In this document: one piece after another, positions 18,307 to 26,697 of the stretch
How the letters are laid out: the number at the start of each line of letters is the position of its first letter
Numbering within the stretch: position 1 is the stretch's first letter
NCBI GenBank assembly: GCA_003028315.1
Contig: CP028150.1
Span: 1,426,001-1,490,000, forward strand
Length of the DNA: 64,000 bases
Source: Neisseria mucosa
GTDB taxonomy: Bacteria > Pseudomonadota > Gammaproteobacteria > Burkholderiales > Neisseriaceae
Reading direction: 5' to 3'
Notes under the pieces: model-generated
What the model was told of the DNA's origin: nothing
What the model saw: only the letters and a program-made list of their open reading frames with translations
The model's database searches: none
Program-made: the position numbers and the translations under genes

Positions 18307-21213
18307 ATGAGTAACACAACCGTAGAACAATTTGCCGCCGAACTGAAACGCCCCGTCGATGATTTGCTGAAACAACTGAAAGAAGCCGGCGTCAATAAAA
18401 GTAGCGGCAGCGATTCCCTGACGCTGGACGACAAACAACTGCTGAACGCCTATCTGAAAAAGAAAAACGGCAATGACGGCGGAACCATCAGTATCCGCCG
18501 CAAAAAAACCGAAGTCAGCACTGTCAGCGGCGTCAAAGTCGAACGCAAACGCGGCCGTTCCGTAACGATTCCTTCGCCGGAAGAGCTTGCCGCCGAAGCT
18601 AAAGCCAAAGCAGCATCTGAAGCACAAAAAGCCGAGCAGGCAGAAGCGAAAGACCAAGCCGCAGAACAGGCGAAAGCCGAAGCTGAGGCCGCCGCCCGTG
18701 CCGAAGCGCGTGCGAAAGCCGAAGCGGAAGCTGCGAAGTTGAAGGCTGCCAAAGCAGCAAAAGCCGAGCCGAAAGTCAAAGCGGAAGAAGCGAAACCTGT
18801 TGAAGCGGCTGAAAAACCTGCCGAAGTGAAAGCAGCTGGAAGCAAAGCCGACGACAAACCGGCAGAACCCGCTGCACAAGCAGTTCAGGCTGAAGACAAA
18901 CCTGCCCAAAGGTCGTCTGAAAAACCTGCCGAAGGCAAAGCCAAGTCTAAACAAGACAAAGGCAATAAAGGCAAAGACGCGAAAAAAGCAGCAAAACCCG
19001 CTGCCCCTGCCGCTCCGCAACCTGTGGTCAGCGCGGAAGAGCAAGCGCAACGCGACGAAGAAGCACGCCGCGCCGCCGCTTTACGCGCCCATCAAGAAGC
19101 CTTGTTGAAAGAAAAACAAGAGCGTCAGGCGCGCCGCGAAGCCATGAAACAACAGACGGATCAGCAAGCCAAGCCTGCAGCCGAAGCCAAAGCTGCCGAG
19201 CAGCGCAAGCCTGCCGAAAAAGCCAAAGCCGCGCCTGCAGAAGGCAAAGCCGCCAATCCTGCCCGTGCGAAAAAAGAAGACCGCCACAACCGCGACGATG
19301 ACAACCAAGGCCGCAACGCCAAAGGTAAAGGCGGTAAAGGCGGACGCGACCGCAATGCGCGCAACGGCGACGACGAGCGCGTACGCAGTGGTAAAAAAGG
19401 CAAGAAACTCAAACTCGAGCCGAACCAACACGCCTTCCAAGCGCCGACCGAACCTGTCGTTCACGAAGTCTTGGTTCCCGAAACCATTACCGTTGCCGAT
19501 TTGGCGCACAAAATGGCAGTCAAAGGCGTGGAAGTGGTCAAAGCCCTGATGAAAATGGGCATGATGGTGACCATCAACCAATCCATCGACCAAGACACCG
19601 CCCTGATTGTGGTGGAAGAACTCGGCCACATCGGCAAACCTGCCGCCGCCGACGATCCCGAAGCATTCTTGGATGAAGGCGTGGAAGCTGTGGAAGCCGA
19701 AGCGTTGCCGCGTCCGCCGGTCGTTACCGTGATGGGTCACGTCGACCACGGTAAAACCTCGCTGTTGGACTACATCCGCCGCGCCAAAGTGGTACAAGGC
19801 GAAGCGGGTGGCATTACCCAGCACATCGGCGCATACCACGTTGAAACCCCGCGCGGCGTGATTACCTTCTTAGATACCCCGGGTCACGAAGCGTTTACCG
19901 CCATGCGCGCGCGCGGTGCGAAAGCAACCGACATCGTGATTCTCGTGGTCGCAGCTGACGACGGCGTGATGCCGCAAACCATCGAAGCCATTGCCCACGC
20001 TAAAGCAGCGGGCGTGCCGATGGTGGTAGCCGTGAACAAAATCGATAAAGAGGCGGCCAATCCCGAGCGTATCCGCCAAGAGTTGACCGCACACGAAGTC
20101 GTGCCGGACGAATGGGGCGGCGATGTACAATTTATCGACGTGTCCGCCAAAAAAGGCATCAATATCGACGCATTGCTCGAAGCCGTATTGCTTGAGGCCG
20201 AAGTTTTGGAACTGACTGCCCCTGTCGATGCGCCCGCCAAAGGCATCATCGTCGAAGCCCGTCTGGACAAAGGACGCGGCGCGGTCGCTACCCTCTTGGT
20301 GCAAAGCGGTACGCTGAAAAAAGGCGATATGCTGCTTGCCGGTACTGCGTTCGGTAAAATCCGAGCGATGGTCGATGAAAACGGTAAAGCCGTCAACGAA
20401 GCCGGCCCGTCTATTCCGGTCGAAATCCTCGGCTTGTCCGACGTACCGAACGCCGGTGAAGACGCAATGGTGTTGGCAGACGAGAAAAAAGCCCGCGAAA
20501 TCGCGCTCTTCCGCCAAGGCAAATACCGCGACGTGCGCCTTGCCAAACAGCAGGCGGCGAAGCTGGAAAATATGTTCAACAACATGGGCGAAAACCAAGC
20601 CCAATCCTTGTCGGTCATCATCAAAGCAGACGTACAAGGTTCTTACGAAGCTTTGGCGGGCAGCCTGAAGAAACTGTCCACCGACGAAGTGAAAGTAAAC
20701 GTATTGCACAGCGGCGTGGGCGGCATTACCGAATCGGACGTCAACCTTGCCATCGCTTCAGGCGCGTTCATCATCGGCTTTAACGTGCGTGCAGACGCTT
20801 CTTCGCGCAAACTTGCCGAAAATGAAAACGTGGAAATCCGCTACTACAACATCATTTACGATGCCATCGACGACGTCAAAGCGGCCATGAGCGGCATGCT
20901 GGCGCCGGAAGAGAAAGAGCAGGTTACCGGTATGGTCGAAATCCGTCAGGTCATCAGCGTATCCAAAGTCGGCAACATCGCAGGCTGTATGGTTACCGAC
21001 GGCGTGGTCAAACGCGATTCCCATATCCGCCTCATCCGCAACAACGTGGTCATCCACACTGGCGAACTGTCTTCTTTGAAACGCTACAAAGACGACGTCA
21101 AAGAAGTCCGCATGGGCTTCGAGTGCGGCTTGATGATCAAAGGCTACAACGAAATTATGGAAGGCGACCAACTGGAATGCTTCGACATCGTCGAAGTCGC
21201 CCGCTCGCTGTAA
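18307..21213 (+). CDS. infB: Translation initiation factor IF-2
   Basis: The GTPase that brings initiator tRNA to the 30S subunit. The 968-residue form has the IF2 N-terminal domain (MSNTTVEQFAAELKRPVDDL), a long Ala/Lys/Glu-rich helical linker (about residues 90-360), and the GTPase core with GHVDHGKTSL (G1), DTPGHE (G3) and NKIDK (G4). The domains that bind fMet-tRNA follow. The ATG at 18307 has GGGGG 5 bases upstream and matches the neisserial N-terminus, so it is preferred to the ATG at 18295 that overlaps the nusA stop. Confidence 0.97.
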   Translation: MSNTTVEQFAAELKRPVDDLLKQLKEAGVNKSSGSDSLTLDDKQLLNAYLKKKNGNDGGTISIRRKKTEVSTVSGVKVERKRGRSVTIPSPEELAAEAKAKAASEAQKAEQAEAKDQAAEQAKAEAEAAARAEARAKAEAEAAKLKAAKAAKAEPKVKAEEAKPVEAAEKPAEVKAAGSKADDKPAEPAAQAVQAEDKPAQRSSEKPAEGKAKSKQDKGNKGKDAKKAAKPAAPAAPQPVVSAEEQAQRDEEARRAAALRAHQEALLKEKQERQARREAMKQQTDQQAKPAAEAKAAEQRKPAEKAKAAPAEGKAANPARAKKEDRHNRDDDNQGRNAKGKGGKGGRDRNARNGDDERVRSGKKGKKLKLEPNQHAFQAPTEPVVHEVLVPETITVADLAHKMAVKGVEVVKALMKMGMMVTINQSIDQDTALIVVEELGHIGKPAAADDPEAFLDEGVEAVEAEALPRPPVVTVMGHVDHGKTSLLDYIRRAKVVQGEAGGITQHIGAYHVETPRGVITFLDTPGHEAFTAMRARGAKATDIVILVVAADDGVMPQTIEAIAHAKAAGVPMVVAVNKIDKEAANPERIRQELTAHEVVPDEWGGDVQFIDVSAKKGINIDALLEAVLLEAEVLELTAPVDAPAKGIIVEARLDKGRGAVATLLVQSGTLKKGDMLLAGTAFGKIRAMVDENGKAVNEAGPSIPVEILGLSDVPNAGEDAMVLADEKKAREIALFRQGKYRDVRLAKQQAAKLENMFNNMGENQAQSLSVIIKADVQGSYEALAGSLKKLSTDEVKVNVLHSGVGGITESDVNLAIASGAFIIGFNVRADASSRKLAENENVEIRYYNIIYDAIDDVKAAMSGMLAPEEKEQVTGMVEIRQVISVSKVGNIAGCMVTDGVVKRDSHIRLIRNNVVIHTGELSSLKRYKDDVKEVRMGFECGLMIKGYNEIMEGDQLECFDIVEVARSL

Positions 21214-21237
21214 TTTCCCGTTGTAAATAAAAGGTCG

Positions 21238-22165
21238 GCGGATTCGCATTTGAAGTGCAACTTTCCATAACAGAAAAAGGCCGGTATGCGGTAGCATACT
21301 GGCCTTTCCTGCAAGAAAGATTGCCATGGGCTACACACAACTGACCCAAGACGAACGGCAAAGCCGGCTGACCAAACAGCACCGGCGAAAACCCTATAAG
21401 CTCGATTCGCAGCTGGTTCAACACATCGACACCCTTATCCGCCGCAAACTCAGTCCCGAACAAGTATGTGCCTACCTGCATAAACACCACGGGATCACAC
21501 TCCATCACAGCACCGTTTACCGCTACCTCCGCCAAGACAAAAGCAACGGCGGCACTTTGTGGCAACATCTCAGAATATGCAGCAAACCCTACCGCAAACG
21601 CTACGGCAGCACATGGACCAGAGGCAAAGTGCCCAACCGCGTCGGCATAGAAAACCGACCCGCCATCGTCGACCAAAAAACCCGTATCGGCGATTGGGAG
21701 GCCGACACCATCATCGGCAAAGATCAGAAAAGCGCGTTATTGACCTTGGTCGAACACACTACCCGCTACACCATCATCTGCAAATTGGATAACTTAAAGG
21801 CCGAAGACACTGCCCGGGCGGCCATTAGGGTATTAAAGGCATATAAAGCCAGAGTGCACACCATCACCATGGACAACGGCAAAGAGTTCTACCAGCACAC
21901 CAAAATAGCCAAAGCATTAGCAGCGAAAACCTATTTTTGCCGCCCCTACCATTCTTGGGAGAAAGGGCTGAATGAGAACACCAACGGACTCATCCGCCAA
22001 TATTTCCCCAAACAAACCGATTTCCGAAACATCAGCGATCGGGAGATACGCAGGGTTCAAGATGAGTTGAACCACCGGCCAAGAAAAACACTTGGCTACG
22101 AAACGCCAAGTGTTTTATTCTTTCCAACCACCGGTACCCTAGTGTTGCACTTGAAATCCGAATCC
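21238..22165 (+). mobile_element. IS30-family element (IS1655-like), internally deleted
   Basis: Ends carry the inverted repeat GGATTCGCATTTGAAGTGCA / GGATTCGGATTTCAAGTGCA (left at 21240; right read inward from 22165). AAGGTCG occurs on both sides (21231-21237 and 22166-22172), that is, the first half of a DUS. The copy lacks 141 bases present in the second copy near 63566-63706. Confidence 0.85.
21277..21306 (+). terminator. Hairpin in the IS30 leader
   Basis: AAGGCCGGTATGC / GCATACTGGCCTT with a GGTA loop, followed by TCC, lies between the left end and the transposase start. The second copy has the same hairpin with compensated differences (63486-63515). It may shield the transposase from outside transcription. 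Confidence 0.45.
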
Positions 22166-22177
22166 AAGGTCGTCTGA
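21326..22177 (+). pseudogene. IS30-family transposase lacking its N-terminal HTH
   Basis: The 283-codon frame has the DDE catalytic core (IGDWEADTIIG, TMDNGKEF and the Glu in SWEKGLNENTNGLIRQYFPK). Compared with the copy at 63534, 47 codons after MGYTQLTQDER are missing in frame. The lost part is the HTH that reads TIAEIAKQLNRHKSTISREI. The product could keep its fold but not its DNA-binding domain. The frame has no stop inside the element and ends at a TGA supplied by the flanking DUS, giving a foreign SKVV tail. Confidence 0.82.
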
Positions 22178-22213
22178 AAACCTTATCCATCAGGTTTTCA
22201 GACGACCTTTTTG
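22166..22213. terminator. DUS-pair terminator, originally of infB
   Basis: AAGGTCGTCTGAAAACCT and AGGTTTTCAGACGACCTTTTTG. Without the IS30 copy this hairpin would directly follow infB. Confidence 0.65.
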
Positions 22214-22774
22214 TACGTTAAATATAAAAAATAGGCGCGTATTCAGTGAAACAATACCTCAAAACCCTACCCCATCCCCGAACGGCTTGATACTCAACAG
22301 CTCATTTATCAAATATTCTTAACGAGTTATTATTTATTCGATATTTTATTTTTTAAAAATTATAGCCTTAGAACATAGAAAATGAAAAATTCACAGAAAA
22401 ACAAATGTATTTTTTGACTTCATAGCGAAAAGAAAAACGGTAATACGGCATGATATATACAAAACAGGCTTGATTTAAGTACCTTAAAGTACAGATTTTC
22501 GCAAATTTAAATGCTGCAAAACCATAACAAAAATTCAATTAACTCATCACATTATTTATAAAAAATGAAGATAAAATATTTATTTTTCGTAAAATCAGAA
22601 CTTTAAATAAAATATTCAGTCAAACCGCCCATGCCATATTTATATCCGTTCGTACCTAAATCCAACAATTCTCCCAATGCCATGCTAAATTGTTTATTTA
22701 GTCAGGAACACCAACAAACCAAATAGTTCCCATCATCACCGTTTAATCCTTCATTTCTACGGAAAACAATATCT
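22214..22774. other. AT-rich gap upstream of the RTX gene
   Basis: About 560 bases with no convincing gene. It is much richer in A and T than the rest of the window, with many homopolymer runs. I see no clear promoter pair or terminator. It probably holds the promoter and control region of the RTX gene. Confidence 0.6.
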
Positions 22775-25432
22775 ATGAATATTAAAACAACTCCTTCAAC
22801 ACAGCACATTCACGGTGTATCTACCTCGGCATATACGGTAAATACCAATAACGGGACCTACATCCGCAGCAATATCAGCCGCACGCTTGCTGCCGGAGAA
22901 AAAAATCTAATTCTAGAAGGTGATGCCAATATCTTCGGAGCAGGGAATAACGGGGATAACATACTTATTGGCAACAGCGGACGTAACCGTCTTAATAGCG
23001 GACGCGGCAATGATACCGTTTACGGCGGTGGTGGCGATGACACCATCAACGGTGGGGAAGGCTTTGATTTACTGTTCGGTGAAGATGGCGACGATACATT
23101 AAACGGGGAAGCCGGTGACGATGTACTTAACGGTGGTACAGGTAACGATACTTACATTTTCAATGCGGCAGGCGGCAGGGATACCATCGTCGATACCGAG
23201 GGAAGCAACCGCGTCCGCTTTACCGGAGGCTTGCGTGCCGAAGATTTGACCATAATGGCTGTTACTAACAATGAAGGCGGGCAGGATTGGAAAATCTCCA
23301 TTAATAACACAGATTCCGTACTAACCATCAGCAACCAATATACTGCCGGAAGCAGTGTTCCTTCCATCCATCAATTTATTTTTGACAGTGGTGTTTTGGA
23401 CGTAGCCGAATTTATCCGTGCAACAAAAGCCAATATTGAAACAGCGAAACCACAAAACCTGACCATTAATGGAACCGATTCAGACGACGTTTTAAATGGT
23501 AGTGATGGCAATGACACTATTGACGGCAAAGCTGGTGCCGACACGATGAGCGGAGGATGGGGGGACGATACTTATTATGTTGATAATGTCAAGGATGTCA
23601 TTATCGAAAAGAAAGATGCAGGTACCGATACCGTAATCAGCAGTGTTTCCTACACAGCAGCAACCAATGTTGAAAACGTTACCTTGACCGGCAATGCCAA
23701 TATCTTCGGCGCAGGCAACAACAACGACAATATCTTGACCGGCAATGCCGGACACAACCGTCTCAACAGCGGGCGCGGCAACGATACCGTTTACGGCATG
23801 GGTGGAAATGACAACCTTAACGGCGGTGATGGTGATGATTACCTGGATGGTGGCGAAGGGAACGACAACATCAATGGCGACGCAGGCAACGACACTTTAA
23901 TCGGCGGCAAAGGAAAAGATACCCTAAAAGGCGGCGCAGGTAACGACACCTATATTTTCAGCGACGATGATACGATTATCGACAATCAAGGAAACAACAC
24001 TTTGCGTTTTTCAGACGACCTCCGTATCAAAGACCTCAAAATCAGCATCAATGACAACGCACAAGGCGGGAAAGACTGGTTGATTACGTCCGCAAACGGC
24101 TCCGCATTGATTCGGGACCAAATCAGCTCAGACGGCAAAGTTGCTATCGGACGTTTTGAACTGCTCGGCGAAACCTATACCCACGGATCCCTGCTCAAAG
24201 CTGTTGCCAATTCAAAGAAACAAGGTTCGACCATCACCGGCACAGCAAGAGACGACATCCTTACCGGTACAGAGCAAAACGATACCATCGACAGCGGAAT
24301 CGACGGACGCGACCGTCTGTACGGACTAGGCGGAGATGACATATTGCGTGATAGCGGAACAAGCTATTTCGGTAATGAACGCGATGACGAACTCTACGGC
24401 GGCGACGGCAATGATAAATTGTATGCCGACGTCGGTGATGATTATCTGGACGGCGGCGCCGGCGATGACCATCTAGAAGGCGGACAACACAGAGATACTT
24501 ACGTCTTTGGTAAAGGATACGGACACGATACCATCTTTGACTACAATTTCAATCTTGATCCCGAATTCAACCCAAACGGAATGCAAAACGCCAATACCGT
24601 TAAATTTACCGGCGGTCTGACTTTGGATGATTTAGAAATTTCGATGACCCAAGGCTATGACAAATCCGGCATTGATCATATCCCTTCCGATTCCGAATTC
24701 ATTATTATTCCCCGTCTGAACGGCGATACTTGGAACATTTCAATCAAAGGGACAAACGATGTCCTGACTATTAAAAACCAATCCGGCATTTACGGCGCAA
24801 TCAGCGAATTCCAGTTTGATTCCAAAACCTATACCGTTGGCGAAATCATTGAGCATTTCGGTCTGAATGTGCCTCACTTTGACAAAGCCGGTAACCTTGT
24901 CCACGACCTTACCGATAAAATTGACTGGTATGGTGTTGACCAGAGGGGATACAACCGCGTTGTTTACGGATCGGCTGATAACGATACTGCGGACTTTTCA
25001 GACGTGATCGGTAAAGTTACCTTCTACGGTGGCAAAGGAGAAGATATTATCACCTTAGGAAGATACAACGTCATTGACGGCGGTGCGGGTAATGATGCCA
25101 TTTTTGACTCCGGACACTCGGTTAAAAATACCATTATGTTAGGAAAAGAAAGCGGACACGATACATTGCACAATATCCGTACAGAAGCAGATACTACCGT
25201 TCTCTTCTCAGGAAATTTAACGATTAAAGATGTCGAATTGACCACAGGCAAAGACTGGGTTGTGAAGCTGAAAGGTTCAAATAACGCATTGACTATCAAG
25301 GATATGGTTCATTCCCCATCCGGTCATGATACGGTTGACACCTTTAAATTTGAAGGTGGCGAAAGCTATACCACTGCCCAATTCCTGAAAGCTTTAGGTA
25401 TGGATAGTACCGTCAATTACGGCTTGATTTAA
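22775..25432 (+). CDS. RTX (hemolysin-type calcium-binding repeat) protein
   Basis: An 885-residue acidic protein built from glycine- and aspartate-rich nonapeptide repeats of the GGxGxDxLx type that bind calcium and fold into beta-rolls. Repeat clusters lie at about residues 50-125, 230-268, 306-393, 487-580 and 728-795. Four of them are followed by a calcium-binding-related domain of the kind in TVKFTGGLTLDDLEISM, ending in a hydrophobic strand. Residues 47-84 are repeated nearly unchanged at 304-341 (ANIFGAGNN..DNIL), which shows an internal duplication. There is no Sec signal peptide, which suits C-terminal type I secretion, but no hlyB/hlyD/tolC-like genes are in the window. No enzymatic or toxin domain was recognised. 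Similarity to FrpA/FrpC is limited to the repeats. Confidence 0.85.
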   Translation: MNIKTTPSTQHIHGVSTSAYTVNTNNGTYIRSNISRTLAAGEKNLILEGDANIFGAGNNGDNILIGNSGRNRLNSGRGNDTVYGGGGDDTINGGEGFDLLFGEDGDDTLNGEAGDDVLNGGTGNDTYIFNAAGGRDTIVDTEGSNRVRFTGGLRAEDLTIMAVTNNEGGQDWKISINNTDSVLTISNQYTAGSSVPSIHQFIFDSGVLDVAEFIRATKANIETAKPQNLTINGTDSDDVLNGSDGNDTIDGKAGADTMSGGWGDDTYYVDNVKDVIIEKKDAGTDTVISSVSYTAATNVENVTLTGNANIFGAGNNNDNILTGNAGHNRLNSGRGNDTVYGMGGNDNLNGGDGDDYLDGGEGNDNINGDAGNDTLIGGKGKDTLKGGAGNDTYIFSDDDTIIDNQGNNTLRFSDDLRIKDLKISINDNAQGGKDWLITSANGSALIRDQISSDGKVAIGRFELLGETYTHGSLLKAVANSKKQGSTITGTARDDILTGTEQNDTIDSGIDGRDRLYGLGGDDILRDSGTSYFGNERDDELYGGDGNDKLYADVGDDYLDGGAGDDHLEGGQHRDTYVFGKGYGHDTIFDYNFNLDPEFNPNGMQNANTVKFTGGLTLDDLEISMTQGYDKSGIDHIPSDSEFIIIPRLNGDTWNISIKGTNDVLTIKNQSGIYGAISEFQFDSKTYTVGEIIEHFGLNVPHFDKAGNLVHDLTDKIDWYGVDQRGYNRVVYGSADNDTADFSDVIGKVTFYGGKGEDIITLGRYNVIDGGAGNDAIFDSGHSVKNTIMLGKESGHDTLHNIRTEADTTVLFSGNLTIKDVELTTGKDWVVKLKGSNNALTIKDMVHSPSGHDTVDTFKFEGGESYTTAQFLKALGMDSTVNYGLI

Positions 25433-25440
25433 CCGTCTGA

Positions 25441-25495
25441 AAGGTCGTCTGAAACTTCTCCCATTATAGGTGGGAAAGGTTTTCAGACGACCTTT
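25441..25495 (+). terminator. DUS-pair terminator of the RTX gene
   Basis: AAGGTCGTCTGAAAC at 25441 and GGTTTTCAGACGACCTTTTG at 25479, 9 bases after the stop codon. Confidence 0.7.
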
Positions 25496-25600
25496 TGTTT
25501 TGTCTTGATGATAATTCCCGACACCAAATGCCGCTATTTTCCAATACTGATTCAATATGTTGCATGTAATGCAACAATTTAAGAATTTTCATAAAAACTA

Positions 25601-25629
25601 TTGACAAGAATTCTTTATTGTGTCAGAAT
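25601..25629 (+). promoter_or_regulatory. Candidate promoter of an intergenic sRNA
   Basis: A perfect TTGACA (25601-25606), a 17-base spacer and CAGAAT (25624-25629). No protein gene on this strand follows before the terminator at 25693-25723. Confidence 0.6.
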
Positions 25630-25635
25630 GATGCC

Positions 25636-25724
25636 CGTTGAGTTGCTTGATGCAGCTTGATTTTTCTCCTCTATTTCTCCTTTGTAGACTTGGCGCATAT
25701 CCCAAACGATATGCGCATTTTTTT
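25636..25724 (+). ncRNA. Candidate trans-acting sRNA with anti-Shine-Dalgarno tracts
   Basis: A predicted transcript of about 89 bases. It has a small 5' stem-loop AGTTGC / GCAGCT (25641-25657), then a pyrimidine-rich single-stranded part with two TTTCTCCT-like motifs (25663-25681), then a strong intrinsic terminator: stem GCGCATAT / ATATGCGC with loop CCCAAACG and seven T residues. The CU-rich motifs are complementary to Shine-Dalgarno sequences. This design recalls the neisserial sibling sRNAs (NmsR / NgncR_162-163), but I could not compare sequences. It has no initiating ORF of note. The gene for the RNA chaperone ProQ lies about 270 bases downstream on the other strand. The 200-base stretch after the terminator (25730-25937) shows no other feature. 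Confidence 0.68.
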
Positions 25725-25937
25725 ATCTTGATTTTCCAAGTTTAAAATAAAATCAAACAAAACAAGATATTCCCATCTACTTCAATCCTCACGCATACAA
25801 AAATCCATCTTTGAAAACGTGTAATCCCCGATAAAAAATCAACAAAAAACACGTTTGTGAATCCCTGTCAAAGCAGAAATCATGGCCGCAGAGTGTGTTC
25901 CTCTACCCCTCCTCCGTTGGTTTGAAATATCCATAAA

Positions 25938-25982
25938 AAAGGTCGTCTGAAAACAGAAAATCCGTTTTCAGACGACCTTTTA
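25938..25982 (-). terminator. DUS-pair terminator of proQ
   Basis: AAAGGTCGTCTGAAAAC and GTTTTCAGACGACCTTTT, 14 bases after the proQ stop. Confidence 0.65.
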
Positions 25983-25995
25983 AAATCATTCGATA

Positions 25996-26460
25996 TTATT
26001 CGGCGTTGTTTTGTGCCGTTTCTTCAGTTTCGACTGCTGCGCCGACTTGTTCGGCTTCTACTGCCTCAGTTTTCGCTGCCTGTTTGGCCGCTTGGCGCTC
26101 GGCTTGTTCTGCCAAAGCCTGCTGGACAAACGGATGCTGTTGGGCGATGGCTTGTTCTTCCGCGCTGACTTCGCCTTTGAAGCGGTTGTTCAAATCAAAA
26201 CGTTTTCCACCGCGCGCCAAGGCTTTAAGGTAGCGGGGGCGGCGGCAATGGTTGGCGAGGACGCGGGCAATCAGGACAGGATCATATTGGGGCAGCGCAG
26301 CAACAAGGTCTTGGTCGATGCCGACGGCCAGCGGTTTGAATCGTTTGAAGACGTCGTATTTGCCGTAGATGTGATCGGCAATCATGTCGGTCTGTTTTTT
26401 CTTGCTCATGGTTTGGACGGCGGATTTCAAAGCTGCGCCCAAAGCGGTTTCTTGTGTCAT
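25996..26460 (-). CDS. proQ: ProQ/FinO-domain RNA chaperone
   Basis: A 154-residue RNA-binding protein made almost wholly of the FinO/ProQ domain (about residues 5-120), followed by an Ala/Glu-rich tail. Conserved stretches include LAVGIDQDLVAAL, VLANHCRRPRYLKALARGG and RFDLNNRFKG. The meningococcal homologue (NMB1681) is the small 'minimal' ProQ that binds many sRNAs and mRNA 3' ends and lies next to aroC (NMB1680), the same order as here. GAGGAA stands about 10 bases before the ATG. Such chaperones stabilise structured RNAs, so the sRNA candidates in this window are possible partners. Confidence 0.92.
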   Translation of the reverse strand: MTQETALGAALKSAVQTMSKKKQTDMIADHIYGKYDVFKRFKPLAVGIDQDLVAALPQYDPVLIARVLANHCRRPRYLKALARGGKRFDLNNRFKGEVSAEEQAIAQQHPFVQQALAEQAERQAAKQAAKTEAVEAEQVGAAVETEETAQNNAE

Positions 26461-26626
26461 GTCGTTTGTATTCCTCTAAAATAAAGCCGTGCGTTTCTCT
26501 ATGGCACGGTAATGGCGGTATTTTAGTATAAAGCCTGTGTTTTGGCTAAGTTTTTTTGCGAATGTTCGATTGTAAATGTTTATGTTGCGGACGGGCCGGC
26601 ACACTTATCTCAATAGGCGTTGAGAA

Positions 26627-26679
26627 AGGTCGTCTGAAAATGTTCGGCACAATCTGTCATGTTTGTTTTCAGACGACCT
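26627..26679 (-). terminator. DUS-pair terminator of aroC
   Basis: AAAGGTCGTCTGAAAA and TTTTCAGACGACCT, about 20 bases after the aroC stop. The remaining 166 bases up to proQ hold nothing else recognisable. Confidence 0.65.
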
Positions 26680-26697
26680 CTTTCAATTTTATCCGCA

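Noticed and set aside
18292..19050. Leftward ORF rich in Phe, Cys and Gly opposite infB
   Set aside because: Mirror image of the Ala/Lys/Glu linker of IF-2.
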